Shown here in pieces: positions 6,147 through 12,618 of a stretch of DNA of 12,618 nt. Position numbers and translations under genes: made by a program. Origin of the DNA: an uncultured Anaerotruncus sp. (GTDB lineage: Bacteria; Bacillota; Clostridia; Oscillospirales; Ruminococcaceae); contig CAJUJI010000082.1 in NCBI GenBank assembly GCA_910586875.1, positions 1 through 12,618 of the forward strand. Direction: 5' to 3'. Position 1 is the first letter of the stretch. Every line of letters starts with the position of its first letter. A model generated the notes under the pieces. The model was given only the letters and a program-made list of their open reading frames with translations. It had not been told where the DNA came from and made no database searches.

Positions 6147-7139
6147 TCACCACCTTGAAAAATTGAGGAAGAATACCCATGCAAATAAAATCAGCAGCAG
6201 AACCATCGGCAGGCTGCCAAAAAATTTTCGGTAGATCATGCCCTGCGGCACCGGACAGGCGGAAGGATAGATCGAAAAATCCACCCTGCGCACAAAGCGC
6301 AGATAAACCAGCCCTGCGATGGCCAGCATCACATAGAGCACAAACAGCGCAAGCTGCGAAACAATCGCACCCAACGGGTCCATCCGTTCAACAGCCAGCG
6401 AAACCAACACCGACAGCGCATTATTGACAAAATGTATCACTATACCGGTCCAGATAGAGTTGGTTTTAACCACAAAGTACCCAATCACCAACCCCATCAA
6501 AAACGCATTTGGGAACTGGGTCATGTTGCGGTGCATCAGGCCGAACAACAGCGCAGACACTACAATTGCAAATCGGTCCCCATAGGGGCGCAACGAGCCG
6601 AGCAGAATGCCGCGGTTGATAAACTCCTCCACCAGTGCGGGAAGCACGGTCATATTGCAAAAAAACAGCAGAAAGGTGATCGGACCGTTGGGGATGCTGA
6701 TTGGAATGTCGGCCGGATACAGGCCAAAGGCAGAAAACAGCACCGCAAAAATCATCGAAAGAGCCACACCAGCCGCCGAGGTGCCCAAGCCGATACCGGT
6801 CGCCGAAAGGGTAATCGGCAGATAAAGCCGGTCATGTGGGATGGCGCGCAACGGGAAGCGAATGACCCTTGCATACACCCAAAACGGCGGCAAAAACACC
6901 AGAAGATACACCCCAAATGTATACAGCTCGTTGAGCATATCTATCGGAATCCATCTTGTAATCGGCGCAAGCACCACCATCATAAGCGGTGGCCCTATAA
7001 TTTGCAGCAGATACAGCAGCAGGATGCTCAAAATGCAGGCGAGCGCGAGCATCCCACTTTGGGTATGCAGCTGCCGCAGCCAAAACTGCTGCTCCTGGTA
7101 TGCGTACTGCCGGGGTGTTTGTCTAAAATCGTTGTACAT
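6147..7139 (-). CDS. CPBP family intramembrane metalloprotease
   Basis: CPBP (CAAX protease and bacteriocin-processing, Abi) proteins are integral-membrane glutamate/metallo-type proteases; bacterial roles include bacteriocin self-immunity, peptide maturation and membrane protein turnover. The 330-residue product has about eight hydrophobic spans. All conserved motifs are intact: EEFINRG (E171, E172, R176), FGLMH (H203) and HFVNN (H236, N239, N240). A cytosolic N-terminus of about 30 residues is rich in Gln and Tyr. The ATG is preceded by GGTGAGG with short spacing. It leads the operon CPBP-tadA-nitrilase A-nitrilase B and sits behind two candidate promoters with palindromes. The substrate is unknown; no bacteriocin gene is visible nearby. 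Confidence 0.9.
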   Translation of the reverse strand: MYNDFRQTPRQYAYQEQQFWLRQLHTQSGMLALACILSILLLYLLQIIGPPLMMVVLAPITRWIPIDMLNELYTFGVYLLVFLPPFWVYARVIRFPLRAIPHDRLYLPITLSATGIGLGTSAAGVALSMIFAVLFSAFGLYPADIPISIPNGPITFLLFFCNMTVLPALVEEFINRGILLGSLRPYGDRFAIVVSALLFGLMHRNMTQFPNAFLMGLVIGYFVVKTNSIWTGIVIHFVNNALSVLVSLAVERMDPLGAIVSQLALFVLYVMLAIAGLVYLRFVRRVDFSIYPSACPVPQGMIYRKFFGSLPMVLLLILFAWVFFLNFSRW

Positions 7140-7214
7140 CTATCCTCACCAATGCGGGACATCGAACGCTGGAGGTCAGCCTCGATAATCGTCACAGTTC
7201 CTTTCGCTGTTACT

Positions 7215-7248
7215 ATTATAGCATAACTGCAAGTCTTTTTAGACTTGC
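7215..7248 (-). promoter_or_regulatory. Proximal promoter of the CPBP operon with adjacent palindrome
   Basis: On the minus strand TGC-TATAAT (7223-7215) is a perfect extended -10 element. Immediately upstream, over the -35 position, lies a perfect inverted repeat gcaagtct/agacttgc (7229-7236 and 7241-7248, 4-nt spacer). No good -35 hexamer is seen, which fits an extended -10 promoter or one needing an activator bound at the palindrome. The implied leader is about 70 nt. Confidence 0.6.
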
Positions 7249-7293
7249 TGCGCCGTTTTATATCGCACCGTGCGACCGCGCGGAAAATATGCA

Positions 7294-7319
7294 AAGCATA
7301 TTTTATGCTTATTATAGCA
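7294..7319 (-). promoter_or_regulatory. Distal promoter of the CPBP operon with start-site palindrome
   Basis: A second perfect extended -10, TGC-TATAAT on the minus strand (7319-7311), is followed at once by the inverted repeat aagcata/tatgctt (7294-7300 and 7304-7310), which would cover the transcription start. That is a classic repressor-operator position, or an early transcript hairpin. The implied leader is about 165 nt and runs through the proximal promoter. Confidence 0.55.
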
Positions 7320-7340
7320 CATCCGCAAGCATTTTGCACG

Positions 7341-7384
7341 AAAAAAAGAACGGTTTCGCTATCCGGACGAAACCGTTCTTTTTT
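7341..7384. terminator. Terminator downstream of the sensor kinase gene
   Basis: A 17 bp stem (7341-7357 or 7342-7358 with 7368-7384) of core GAACGGTTTCG closes a loop of about 9 nt and has A and T tracts on its arms, so it can act in both directions. It ends the minus-strand MATE-regulator-kinase unit and insulates the CPBP promoters, which lie just beyond it. The rest of 7385-7541 holds no gene I can support. Confidence 0.85.
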
Positions 7385-7541
7385 GAAAACTTTGACAGAA
7401 CCTGACCAGTCGAAAGGGAGCGACCAGCCGATTGTTGAACAAAGCGATTGCCAAATCAGATTGTGTTATTATTATAACCACTCTCCCTCCGATTCGGCAG
7501 CAACTTGTTCCCAATTACATAAAATATGTTCCAAATGTCAC

Positions 7542-8882
7542 CTAGGCACCGGCTGTGCAAAGATGCAGCCTCACGGTGACCTCTTGCCGCTGATGGTTTA
7601 CCTCAAACTGCAAAAAACCGCCTCTGCTTTCCACCAGCTCACGCACCGATGTCAACCCCAATCCGTGCTGGCACGCTTCCTTCTTGCTGGTGACCGGCTG
7701 CCCCTCCTCCAGAATAATTTCCCCCGAGAAAGAGTTGATCAGCTCAATCGTAGCCCAGCCATCGCGAAAGCTGCTGCCAATTCGCAGAAAGGAAGGGCGG
7801 TCCTGTACTCTTTCGCACGCTTCATACGCGTTTTCCACCAGGTTGTTGAAGATGCGGCAGAGCTCCAGGTCGTTCATTCCGATCTGTTCGGGCAGCGTCA
7901 CCAGCGCCGAAAACGCAATCCCTCTGTCCTTGCAGCGGATGGCACATTCCCGTAGCACTGCGTCCACCACCACATGGTTAGAATACTGGGTGTATTGCAG
8001 CAGATTTTCCATCTCCTGGGACATCTGGCCCAACAGGTCAAGCGCCCGCTCGTTCGCGCCAGCCCCCACCAACGTTTGCAGCGTTTGGGTCATTCCTTTA
8101 TAATCGTGCTTAAAGGTTCGCACCTCATTGATATAGCGCGTATACTGCTGATAATGGAGCACCTGACGTTGAAGCTGCTTCTCCACCTGATGGGTTTTTA
8201 GCTCGTATTCGATGTAGTTGCTGATATCAACCGCATACCACACCACCATTGAAAAAGCAGCAAATGCCAGCATACTGGTAATCATATGGAAAACCGGAGT
8301 CCACAGGCGCGGAAACCGATAATCATATACATAGCATTCGATCAGCAGGTAACACAGCAGCAACAGCATTGAACCGCAGGCCAGCCGCAGTTGCGGGCGG
8401 CAATGCAGCAGCAGACGCAGCTTTTCGTCTGGAAACACCCGCTTTAACAGCAGCAGCACAAGCTGGAAGGCTATCAGCGCCCAAAAGATGGCATAAAGCT
8501 CCATTTTTGGGGTGTGCACCAGCTCATACATGTTGATCCCATGAAGCATCGCCATCAAGGGAATCATAATCCCGTGCATACACAGTAGAATAAAAGGGGA
8601 AAGCGCCCCCAACAAAAACAGGCCGTCAAACGTCCATCGCTGGCGCAGCAGAAAGAAAAATTCCAGCAGATACAGCAAAATCAAAAAAAGATAAAAAATA
8701 TAAAATGGTAAGGGGGTCACACGCAGCAGCAGGGAGGTGGAAAGCAGATTCCAGCCTGTGAGCAGCGCAAGCTTACGGCGGGTGAGCACAACCTCAGACA
8801 ACCGGCAGATATACTGCAAGGTACACAGATGGTAAGCGGCAACCGCCAAAATCGTAAACAGCATTGCAACATTCAAACGCAT
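7542..8882 (-). CDS. AgrC-type sensor histidine kinase (GHKL ATPase)
   Basis: This membrane sensor kinase autophosphorylates on His and passes phosphate to the response regulator encoded 12 nt upstream. The 446-residue product starts with about 220 residues of hydrophobic segments (six or seven membrane spans), as in AgrC/ComD-type peptide receptors. A short linker is followed by the phospho-acceptor motif FKHDYKG (H259), typical of the HPK10/AgrC class. The GHKL domain has an N box, NNLVENAYEA (346-355), and a G box, HGLGLTSVRELVESRGG (406-422). GGGGGTGA precedes the ATG. The family usually senses secreted peptides, but no agrB or agrD-like gene is visible, so the ligand is unknown. It is the last gene of the likely MATE-regulator-kinase unit. 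Confidence 0.92.
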   Translation of the reverse strand: MRLNVAMLFTILAVAAYHLCTLQYICRLSEVVLTRRKLALLTGWNLLSTSLLLRVTPLPFYIFYLFLILLYLLEFFFLLRQRWTFDGLFLLGALSPFILLCMHGIMIPLMAMLHGINMYELVHTPKMELYAIFWALIAFQLVLLLLKRVFPDEKLRLLLHCRPQLRLACGSMLLLLCYLLIECYVYDYRFPRLWTPVFHMITSMLAFAAFSMVVWYAVDISNYIEYELKTHQVEKQLQRQVLHYQQYTRYINEVRTFKHDYKGMTQTLQTLVGAGANERALDLLGQMSQEMENLLQYTQYSNHVVVDAVLRECAIRCKDRGIAFSALVTLPEQIGMNDLELCRIFNNLVENAYEACERVQDRPSFLRIGSSFRDGWATIELINSFSGEIILEEGQPVTSKKEACQHGLGLTSVRELVESRGGFLQFEVNHQRQEVTVRLHLCTAGA

Positions 8883-8894
8883 CCTGTCACCCCC

Positions 8895-9626
8895 TCAGGA
8901 ATGGATGTGGTTTGCCAGATAGCTGGACAACCTCTCCTTTACATTTTTGGCATGGGTGCGGCCCAGTGGAATCTGTGTACCGCCGGTCAGTTCCAGCGTA
9001 TCCTGCCCCAGCCGCCGGATACGCGCTACACAAACCAAAAAAGAGCGGTGCGGCCGCACAAAGCCCTTGCCTTGCAGCCGCTGCTCCAGCTCGTCAATGC
9101 TGGAATAAAAAGCAAATTCTCCGCCGTCGTAATAAACGGTTACAATCCGCTTTCTCACCTCAAAATAGGAAATTTCATGCAGCGGAATCGCGCGGCGGTC
9201 GCTCCCGCGTTCGCAAAGCAGCTGTTCCGAGCTCTTGTGCTGGCAGAGCTGCATCGCCCGCAAAAAAACCTGCTCGAATTTTTCCGGTGTAAAGGAGCCT
9301 TTCACCAAATATTGCAGCGGCGAAACATCAAAGCTGTCAAACACATATTCCGGCGCGTTGGTCAGAAAGATCAGCTGCGCAGCACTGTAACCCAATGCGC
9401 GCAGCTGTCGGGCAGCATCTATTCCGCCGATCGGCTTCATCTGCACATCCAGATAGAAAATGTCCGCATCCTTGAGCAGATCCTCCGCAGCAAACAGCAT
9501 CGCCTGTGCACTTGTATAACAGATGAGCTTTAGCTCCTGCTTGTGCTTTCTCGCCAACTGTTTGATCTGTTCTCCAAAACAATCCAATATCTGCGAGTCA
9601 TCATCGCATAAAACCACCTGTAGCAA
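8895..9626 (-). CDS. LytTR-family response regulator (AgrA-like)
   Basis: A cytosolic transcription factor with an N-terminal receiver domain and a C-terminal LytTR DNA-binding domain. The 243-residue product has the acidic cluster CDDD (7-10), phospho-acceptor D60 in FYLDVQMKPIGGID, the switch residues T/N in FLTNAPEYVFDSF, and K in YLVKGSF. The LytTR part shows EISYFEVRKRIVTVYY, FVRPHRSFLV and IPLGRTHAKNVKE, the expected signature strands. I chose the TTG start because GAGGGG lies 9 nt before it and the receiver begins at once; a GTG two codons upstream is the alternative. It precedes the kinase by 12 nt and follows the MATE gene by about 70 nt. LytTR regulators bind paired direct repeats; none was convincingly located upstream of its own unit. 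Confidence 0.92.
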   Translation of the reverse strand: MLQVVLCDDDSQILDCFGEQIKQLARKHKQELKLICYTSAQAMLFAAEDLLKDADIFYLDVQMKPIGGIDAARQLRALGYSAAQLIFLTNAPEYVFDSFDVSPLQYLVKGSFTPEKFEQVFLRAMQLCQHKSSEQLLCERGSDRRAIPLHEISYFEVRKRIVTVYYDGGEFAFYSSIDELEQRLQGKGFVRPHRSFLVCVARIRRLGQDTLELTGGTQIPLGRTHAKNVKERLSSYLANHIHS

Positions 9627-9696
9627 GTCCACCGGCCCCTCACGCAAGTTTTTCTTCCCCTTTATCCTATCACAAAAAGGAGCGGTAAAACAAGTC

Positions 9697-11025
9697 CTAC
9701 ACCGTTCGATTTTTGGTCCACCGATTGCTCATCAGCCGCCAAACAAACGCTATTGTCCGGAACGCCCAATCAAACGCCATCGCATACCAAATGCTCATCG
9801 CGCCAAAGTTTGAAAGCTTTGCCAGCAGATAGCTCAGCCCTACCCGAAAGGTCCACATCGAAAAAATGGAGATCATCATTGTAAAGCGCACATCGCTGGC
9901 GGCGCGCAGTCCGTTCGGCAGCACAAACGAGGTGGACCAGAACAGCACGTTAAGCAGATTGCAAACCAAGGTCATCTTACAGGCGAGCGCTGCACTCTCC
10001 GGCGAAATCGAGCCGAACAGCCCAACAATCGGGTGCACCAGCAGCGCGATCAGCAGGTTCAGCGCAAACAGCGACAGCAGCGATGTACCGGTCAGCCAGA
10101 CCATGTACTTTTTGGCTTGTTTATACTTATGTGCGCCGATGCACTGCCCCACTACGGTGACAATCGCCAGGCCGATTGCACTGCCTGGCATCTGTGAGAT
10201 GGTCATGATGCTGTTTGCAACCGCGTTTGCCGCCAGTGAAACGGTGCCAAACATCGCCACAATCCCCTGCACCAGCACGCGTCCCAATTGGAATACACCG
10301 GCCTCGGTCGCGTTTGGAATGCCGATATGCAGAATATTTTGTACCATGCTCCGCTCCAGCCTCAACGACATCGGCAGCTCTATATGGATGCGATTCTGCG
10401 GATTGCGCAGCAAAAACAGCAGCAGTGCTGCACCGCAGCCGCGGGAGATCAGCGAGCCTAGCGCGGCGCCTGCAACCCCCATTTTCAGCACAAAGATAAA
10501 CAATGCGTTAAAGCTGATGTTGGTCACATTCATCAGCCCCGCCGCCAGCATGGAGATGCGGGAGTTACCCTGTACCCGGAAAATTGCGGCAGAGCCGTTA
10601 TACAGCGCTATCAGCGGATAGGACAGCGCCGATATCCACAGATAGGTTAGCGCCCCCTCCATGACCGCCGGCTCCGCAGAGCCGAACAGCAGCCCCAGCA
10701 GCGGTCGTCTGGCCAAAAAGCAGAACGCCCCCAGCACAATCGAAAAACCAGTGGTGATGATCAAAAGCTGGCGGGCAGCCGACTCCGCATTTTCCTGGTC
10801 ATCGCGCCCCAAATATTGCGCAGCTACAATACCGCCTCCCGTTGCCAACGCTGCAAACACCTGCAAAAGCAGCACGTTAAACGAGTCCACCAGTGAAACT
10901 GCCGAAACTGCAACCTCTCCTACCGCCGAAACCATCAGTGTATCAGCAATTCCAATCGTTGCAACCAATACCTGCTCAATAATCAACGGGAGGATTAACC
11001 GTATCAAATCTCTTCTTGTAAACAT
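9697..11025 (-). CDS. MATE family efflux transporter
   Basis: MATE proteins are 12-span inner-membrane antiporters that export drugs, cationic compounds or metabolites in exchange for sodium or protons. The 442-residue product has the full family length and about twelve hydrophobic segments. The opening matches the family closely (IIEQVLVATIGIADTLMVS, then VSLVDSFNVLLLQVFAALATGGGIVAAQYLG), and the second half repeats the pattern with PNATEAGVFQLGRVLVQ. The ATG at 11025 has AGAGGA a few nt upstream; a GTG six codons earlier is possible. No clear terminator separates it from the response regulator gene about 70 nt downstream, so it may be co-transcribed with and controlled by that system. The substrate cannot be predicted. 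Confidence 0.93.
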   Translation of the reverse strand: MFTRRDLIRLILPLIIEQVLVATIGIADTLMVSAVGEVAVSAVSLVDSFNVLLLQVFAALATGGGIVAAQYLGRDDQENAESAARQLLIITTGFSIVLGAFCFLARRPLLGLLFGSAEPAVMEGALTYLWISALSYPLIALYNGSAAIFRVQGNSRISMLAAGLMNVTNISFNALFIFVLKMGVAGAALGSLISRGCGAALLLFLLRNPQNRIHIELPMSLRLERSMVQNILHIGIPNATEAGVFQLGRVLVQGIVAMFGTVSLAANAVANSIMTISQMPGSAIGLAIVTVVGQCIGAHKYKQAKKYMVWLTGTSLLSLFALNLLIALLVHPIVGLFGSISPESAALACKMTLVCNLLNVLFWSTSFVLPNGLRAASDVRFTMMISIFSMWTFRVGLSYLLAKLSNFGAMSIWYAMAFDWAFRTIAFVWRLMSNRWTKNRTV

Positions 11026-11180
11026 AAGATCCTCTTTCCTCACTTTCCTTATCCTCTTTTATACTATACTTTTTAACAAAAAATGCAAGCTATTTTTGTG
11101 CAAATAGTTAGAATCACTCTTATGATCAATCCTTACTGCAAAGTATTTGTGCAGGTTGACAGATTATTTCCAGTTCCCAC

Positions 11181-11210
11181 TTGATTCTTTTTTTTAAACT
11201 ATGATATAAT
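11181..11210 (+). promoter_or_regulatory. Promoter of the nucleoside kinase gene
   Basis: TTGATT (11181-11186) and TATAAT (11205-11210) are separated by 18 nt, a good housekeeping-sigma promoter reading right. The leader of about 60 nt contains the small hairpin acagc/gctgt (TTT loop) directly before the AAGGAGG ribosome binding site, which might modulate initiation. A divergent promoter for the MATE gene must lie in 11030-11100, where AT-rich candidates such as TATAGTATAAAA occur but none stands out. Confidence 0.7.
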
Positions 11211-11280
11211 AGTTTTATATTTCTATAGCGTTCGGATGGTGCGCAAAAACAAAACAGCTTTGCTGTAAGGAGGGGCTTTT

Positions 11281-12219
11281 GTGTTGAAATATAACCCGAT
11301 TCTCACCCAATGCAATATCCAGGAATATCTTTCCAAAATGCAGCAGCAGCCGGAACAGCTTGTTGCGCAGGCGGAGGCGAACTATCGCCAGCAAATTACA
11401 GCTGTTTGCGATTTTATTGAGCGGGAAAAACGTTTTATGATTCTGGTCACCGGCCCCTCTGCATCCGGCAAAACCACCACAGCACAGCGGCTGGCTCAAG
11501 AGCTGCGCGCCCGCGGCAAACGGGTAAACTCGATTTCGCTGGATAACTTTTACAAATGTGCGGCGGAGCTGCCACGCTGGAAAGACGGCTATCAAAATTA
11601 CGAAAGTATTGAAGGGCTGGACCTCCCACTTTTTGATGAGGTTGTCACCTCCTTGCTGACCAACGGCAGGGCATCCTTTCCACTGTTTGACTTTTCGGTG
11701 CGCCAGCGGGCGGAACAGCGGATTGATTTGGAGTTCGACTCCCAAACCTATCTGATTTTTGAGGGAATCCACGCGCTTAGTCCGCAAATTTCTGATGTGA
11801 TTTCCAACTATCCCAACATGAAAATTTACATCAGCGTTCACAGCGACTTCACCGATGCGGATGGAAAGATTTTACTGGCTGCGCGCGACCTGCGGCTGAT
11901 CCGGCGCATTCTGCGCGACTTCACCTATCGCAGCACCTCCGCCGACAAAACCTTTGAGATGTGGGACTATGTGACCATGGGCGAGGAGCTTTATATCCGC
12001 CCGAACCGAAAGTACGCGGACTGGCATATCGATTCTACCCATGTGTATGAGCCGTTCCTCTACCACGACGAAATTCTCCATGCGTTGGATGGTACGACTC
12101 CGCAATCGGCCTATCTGCCAGCGATTGAACGGCTGTATCAATCCGCCTCTCATTTCTTTGGTATCTCCCCCGCGCTGATCCCGCAGGATTCCTTGATCCG
12201 TGAATTTATGAAACCATAA
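11281..12219 (+). CDS. Uridine kinase-like nucleoside kinase, stand-alone domain
   Basis: A P-loop kinase expected to phosphorylate uridine/cytidine or a related nucleoside in pyrimidine salvage. The 312-residue product has Walker A GPSASGKTT (58-66), the nucleoside-site motif SLDNFYK (86-92), YESIEGLDLPLFDE (107-120), the strand FEGIHAL (160-166) and the Arg-rich LID-like stretch RLIRRILRDF (205-214). This order matches the C-terminal kinase half of the clostridial nucleoside kinases of about 550 residues that carry an N-terminal TGS and threonyl-tRNA-synthetase-like region. Here that region is absent, replaced by about 50 residues that look helical and Gln-rich. GTG start with a perfect AAGGAGG 7 nt upstream, and its own promoter. 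The substrate is inferred from the family only; phosphoribulokinase-like alternatives are less likely. Confidence 0.85.
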   Translation: MLKYNPILTQCNIQEYLSKMQQQPEQLVAQAEANYRQQITAVCDFIEREKRFMILVTGPSASGKTTTAQRLAQELRARGKRVNSISLDNFYKCAAELPRWKDGYQNYESIEGLDLPLFDEVVTSLLTNGRASFPLFDFSVRQRAEQRIDLEFDSQTYLIFEGIHALSPQISDVISNYPNMKIYISVHSDFTDADGKILLAARDLRLIRRILRDFTYRSTSADKTFEMWDYVTMGEELYIRPNRKYADWHIDSTHVYEPFLYHDEILHALDGTTPQSAYLPAIERLYQSASHFFGISPALIPQDSLIREFMKP

Positions 12220-12233
12220 TAAGAGCTGCGCAA

Positions 12234-12267
12234 AAAAAGCATTACCGCAATGGCGGTAATGCTTTTT
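12234..12267. terminator. Shared terminator after the nucleoside kinase gene
   Basis: A perfect 15 bp stem (12234-12248 with 12253-12267) with an AATG loop, GC-containing core GCATTACCGC and A/T tracts on both arms. It lies between convergent genes: the kinase on plus and the small exported protein on minus. Confidence 0.88.
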
Positions 12268-12311
12268 CCAGTTTCAGACCGGTTGGTGCCAACCTGCTCT
12301 TTATCGCGTTT

Positions 12312-12617
12312 TTACCAGCAGCAATGCTGTCCGTGATGGGATGTGCCCTGCTGCGCTGGCGCATAATAGTGACAGTTCAGCGCTCTTGTTATACAGCCAT
12401 TTTCCTCGCTGCACACATGCTCACAAGCAAAACCACACTCCCAGGAGTCGTGCGCATGGACGCAATTGGTTTGCGTCGCATAGCAAGCTTGGTTATGGGT
12501 GTGCGAGTAAGCATAATTGTAGCCTCTGCCCCCATGATGCGCGAAGGCCGTCAAGCTGCCAGCTGAAAGAGCAATCCCCGCCGCGAGCAGCACCCCTAAA
12601 CACCGTTTGCCTTTCAT
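12312..12617 (-). CDS. Small exported Cys/His-rich protein
   Basis: The 101-residue product begins with a standard signal peptide: KGKR, a hydrophobic core LGVLLAAGIALSAGSLT, and a likely cleavage after AFA (residues 24-26). The mature 75 residues contain nine Cys and eleven His, including HTHNQACY (39-46), CVHAHDSWECG (52-62), CEHVCSEENGC (65-75) and a terminal HHGQHCC. These strings resemble the HTHxxxCY and CxHxHDxxCG repeat units I know from large surface proteins of gut Clostridia, here in a free-standing mini-protein. A role in metal binding or disulfide-stabilised surface structure is inference. The ATG is at the edge of the window, so its ribosome binding site and promoter are not visible. 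Its 3' end faces the shared terminator. Confidence 0.75.
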   Translation of the reverse strand: MKGKRCLGVLLAAGIALSAGSLTAFAHHGGRGYNYAYSHTHNQACYATQTNCVHAHDSWECGFACEHVCSEENGCITRALNCHYYAPAQQGTSHHGQHCCW

Positions 12618-12618
12618 T

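Noticed and set aside
7028..7200. Upstream or overlapping peptide frame spanning the CPBP start
   Set aside because: It shares bases with the CPBP coding region, its own ribosome binding site is too close, and its sequence shows only shadow-type composition.
6432..7226. 264-codon plus-strand frame opposite the CPBP gene
   Set aside because: His/Gln/Lys-rich translation typical of reading antisense to a membrane protein; no start signals.
7396..7435. GACCAG direct repeats 12 nt apart as a LytTR regulator site
   Set aside because: The spacing resembles paired LytTR sites, but the sequence does not match the known consensus and it lies downstream of the operon, not at a promoter.
1..12618. Mobile element, phage, CRISPR, tRNA or rRNA
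   Set aside because: No transposase, integrase or phage gene, no regularly spaced repeats, and no tRNA or rRNA signature sequence seen on either strand.

Overview
The window reads as chromosomal DNA from an anaerobic, endospore-forming member of the Clostridia, most likely an Oscillospiraceae/Ruminococcaceae-type gut bacterium. The evidence is a spoVAC-spoVAD-spoVAE spore operon, an AgrC/AgrA-type two-component pair, Gram-positive ribosome binding sites with several GTG and TTG starts, and a small exported Cys/His-rich protein of a kind I associate with gut Firmicutes surface proteins. The taxon is inferred from gene content only. I see no phage, IS, CRISPR, rRNA or tRNA signature.

Layout. 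1-436: no convincing protein gene. It holds the purA terminator, a cluster of nested inverted repeats, and a minus-strand, hairpin-rich unit that ends in its own terminator. 437-1711 (-): purA. 1712-1929: divergent intergenic region. 1930-3783 (+): spoVAC, spoVAD and spoVAE, very tightly packed. 3794-3825: terminator shared with the convergent minus-strand operon. 3830-7139 (-): four genes transcribed in the order CPBP membrane protease, tadA, nitrilase-fold protein A, nitrilase-fold protein B, with overlaps or short gaps. 7140-7541: regulatory region with two extended -10 promoters, each next to a palindrome, plus a terminator for the upstream unit. 7542-11025 (-): MATE transporter, LytTR response regulator and GHKL sensor kinase, in transcription order. 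11026-11280: divergent promoter region. 11281-12219 (+): stand-alone uridine-kinase-like nucleoside kinase. 12234-12267: shared terminator. 12312-12617 (-): small exported Cys/His-rich protein whose start codon sits at the window edge.

How the genes work together. The spoVA genes make the channel and binding protein that move dipicolinic acid into the forespore and out at germination. purA and the nucleoside kinase are nucleotide metabolism, and tadA makes inosine at tRNA position 34. The MATE-regulator-kinase cluster looks like a self-contained sensing/efflux module. No AgrB/AgrD-type signal-making genes are visible.

The least ordinary parts are: (i) the two adjacent nitrilase-fold proteins, which by eye have lost complementary parts of the catalytic Glu-Lys-Cys triad; (ii) the minus-strand structured unit at 25-300, whose hairpins pair better as minus-strand RNA; and (iii) the small Cys/His-rich exported protein. 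All alignments were made by eye.
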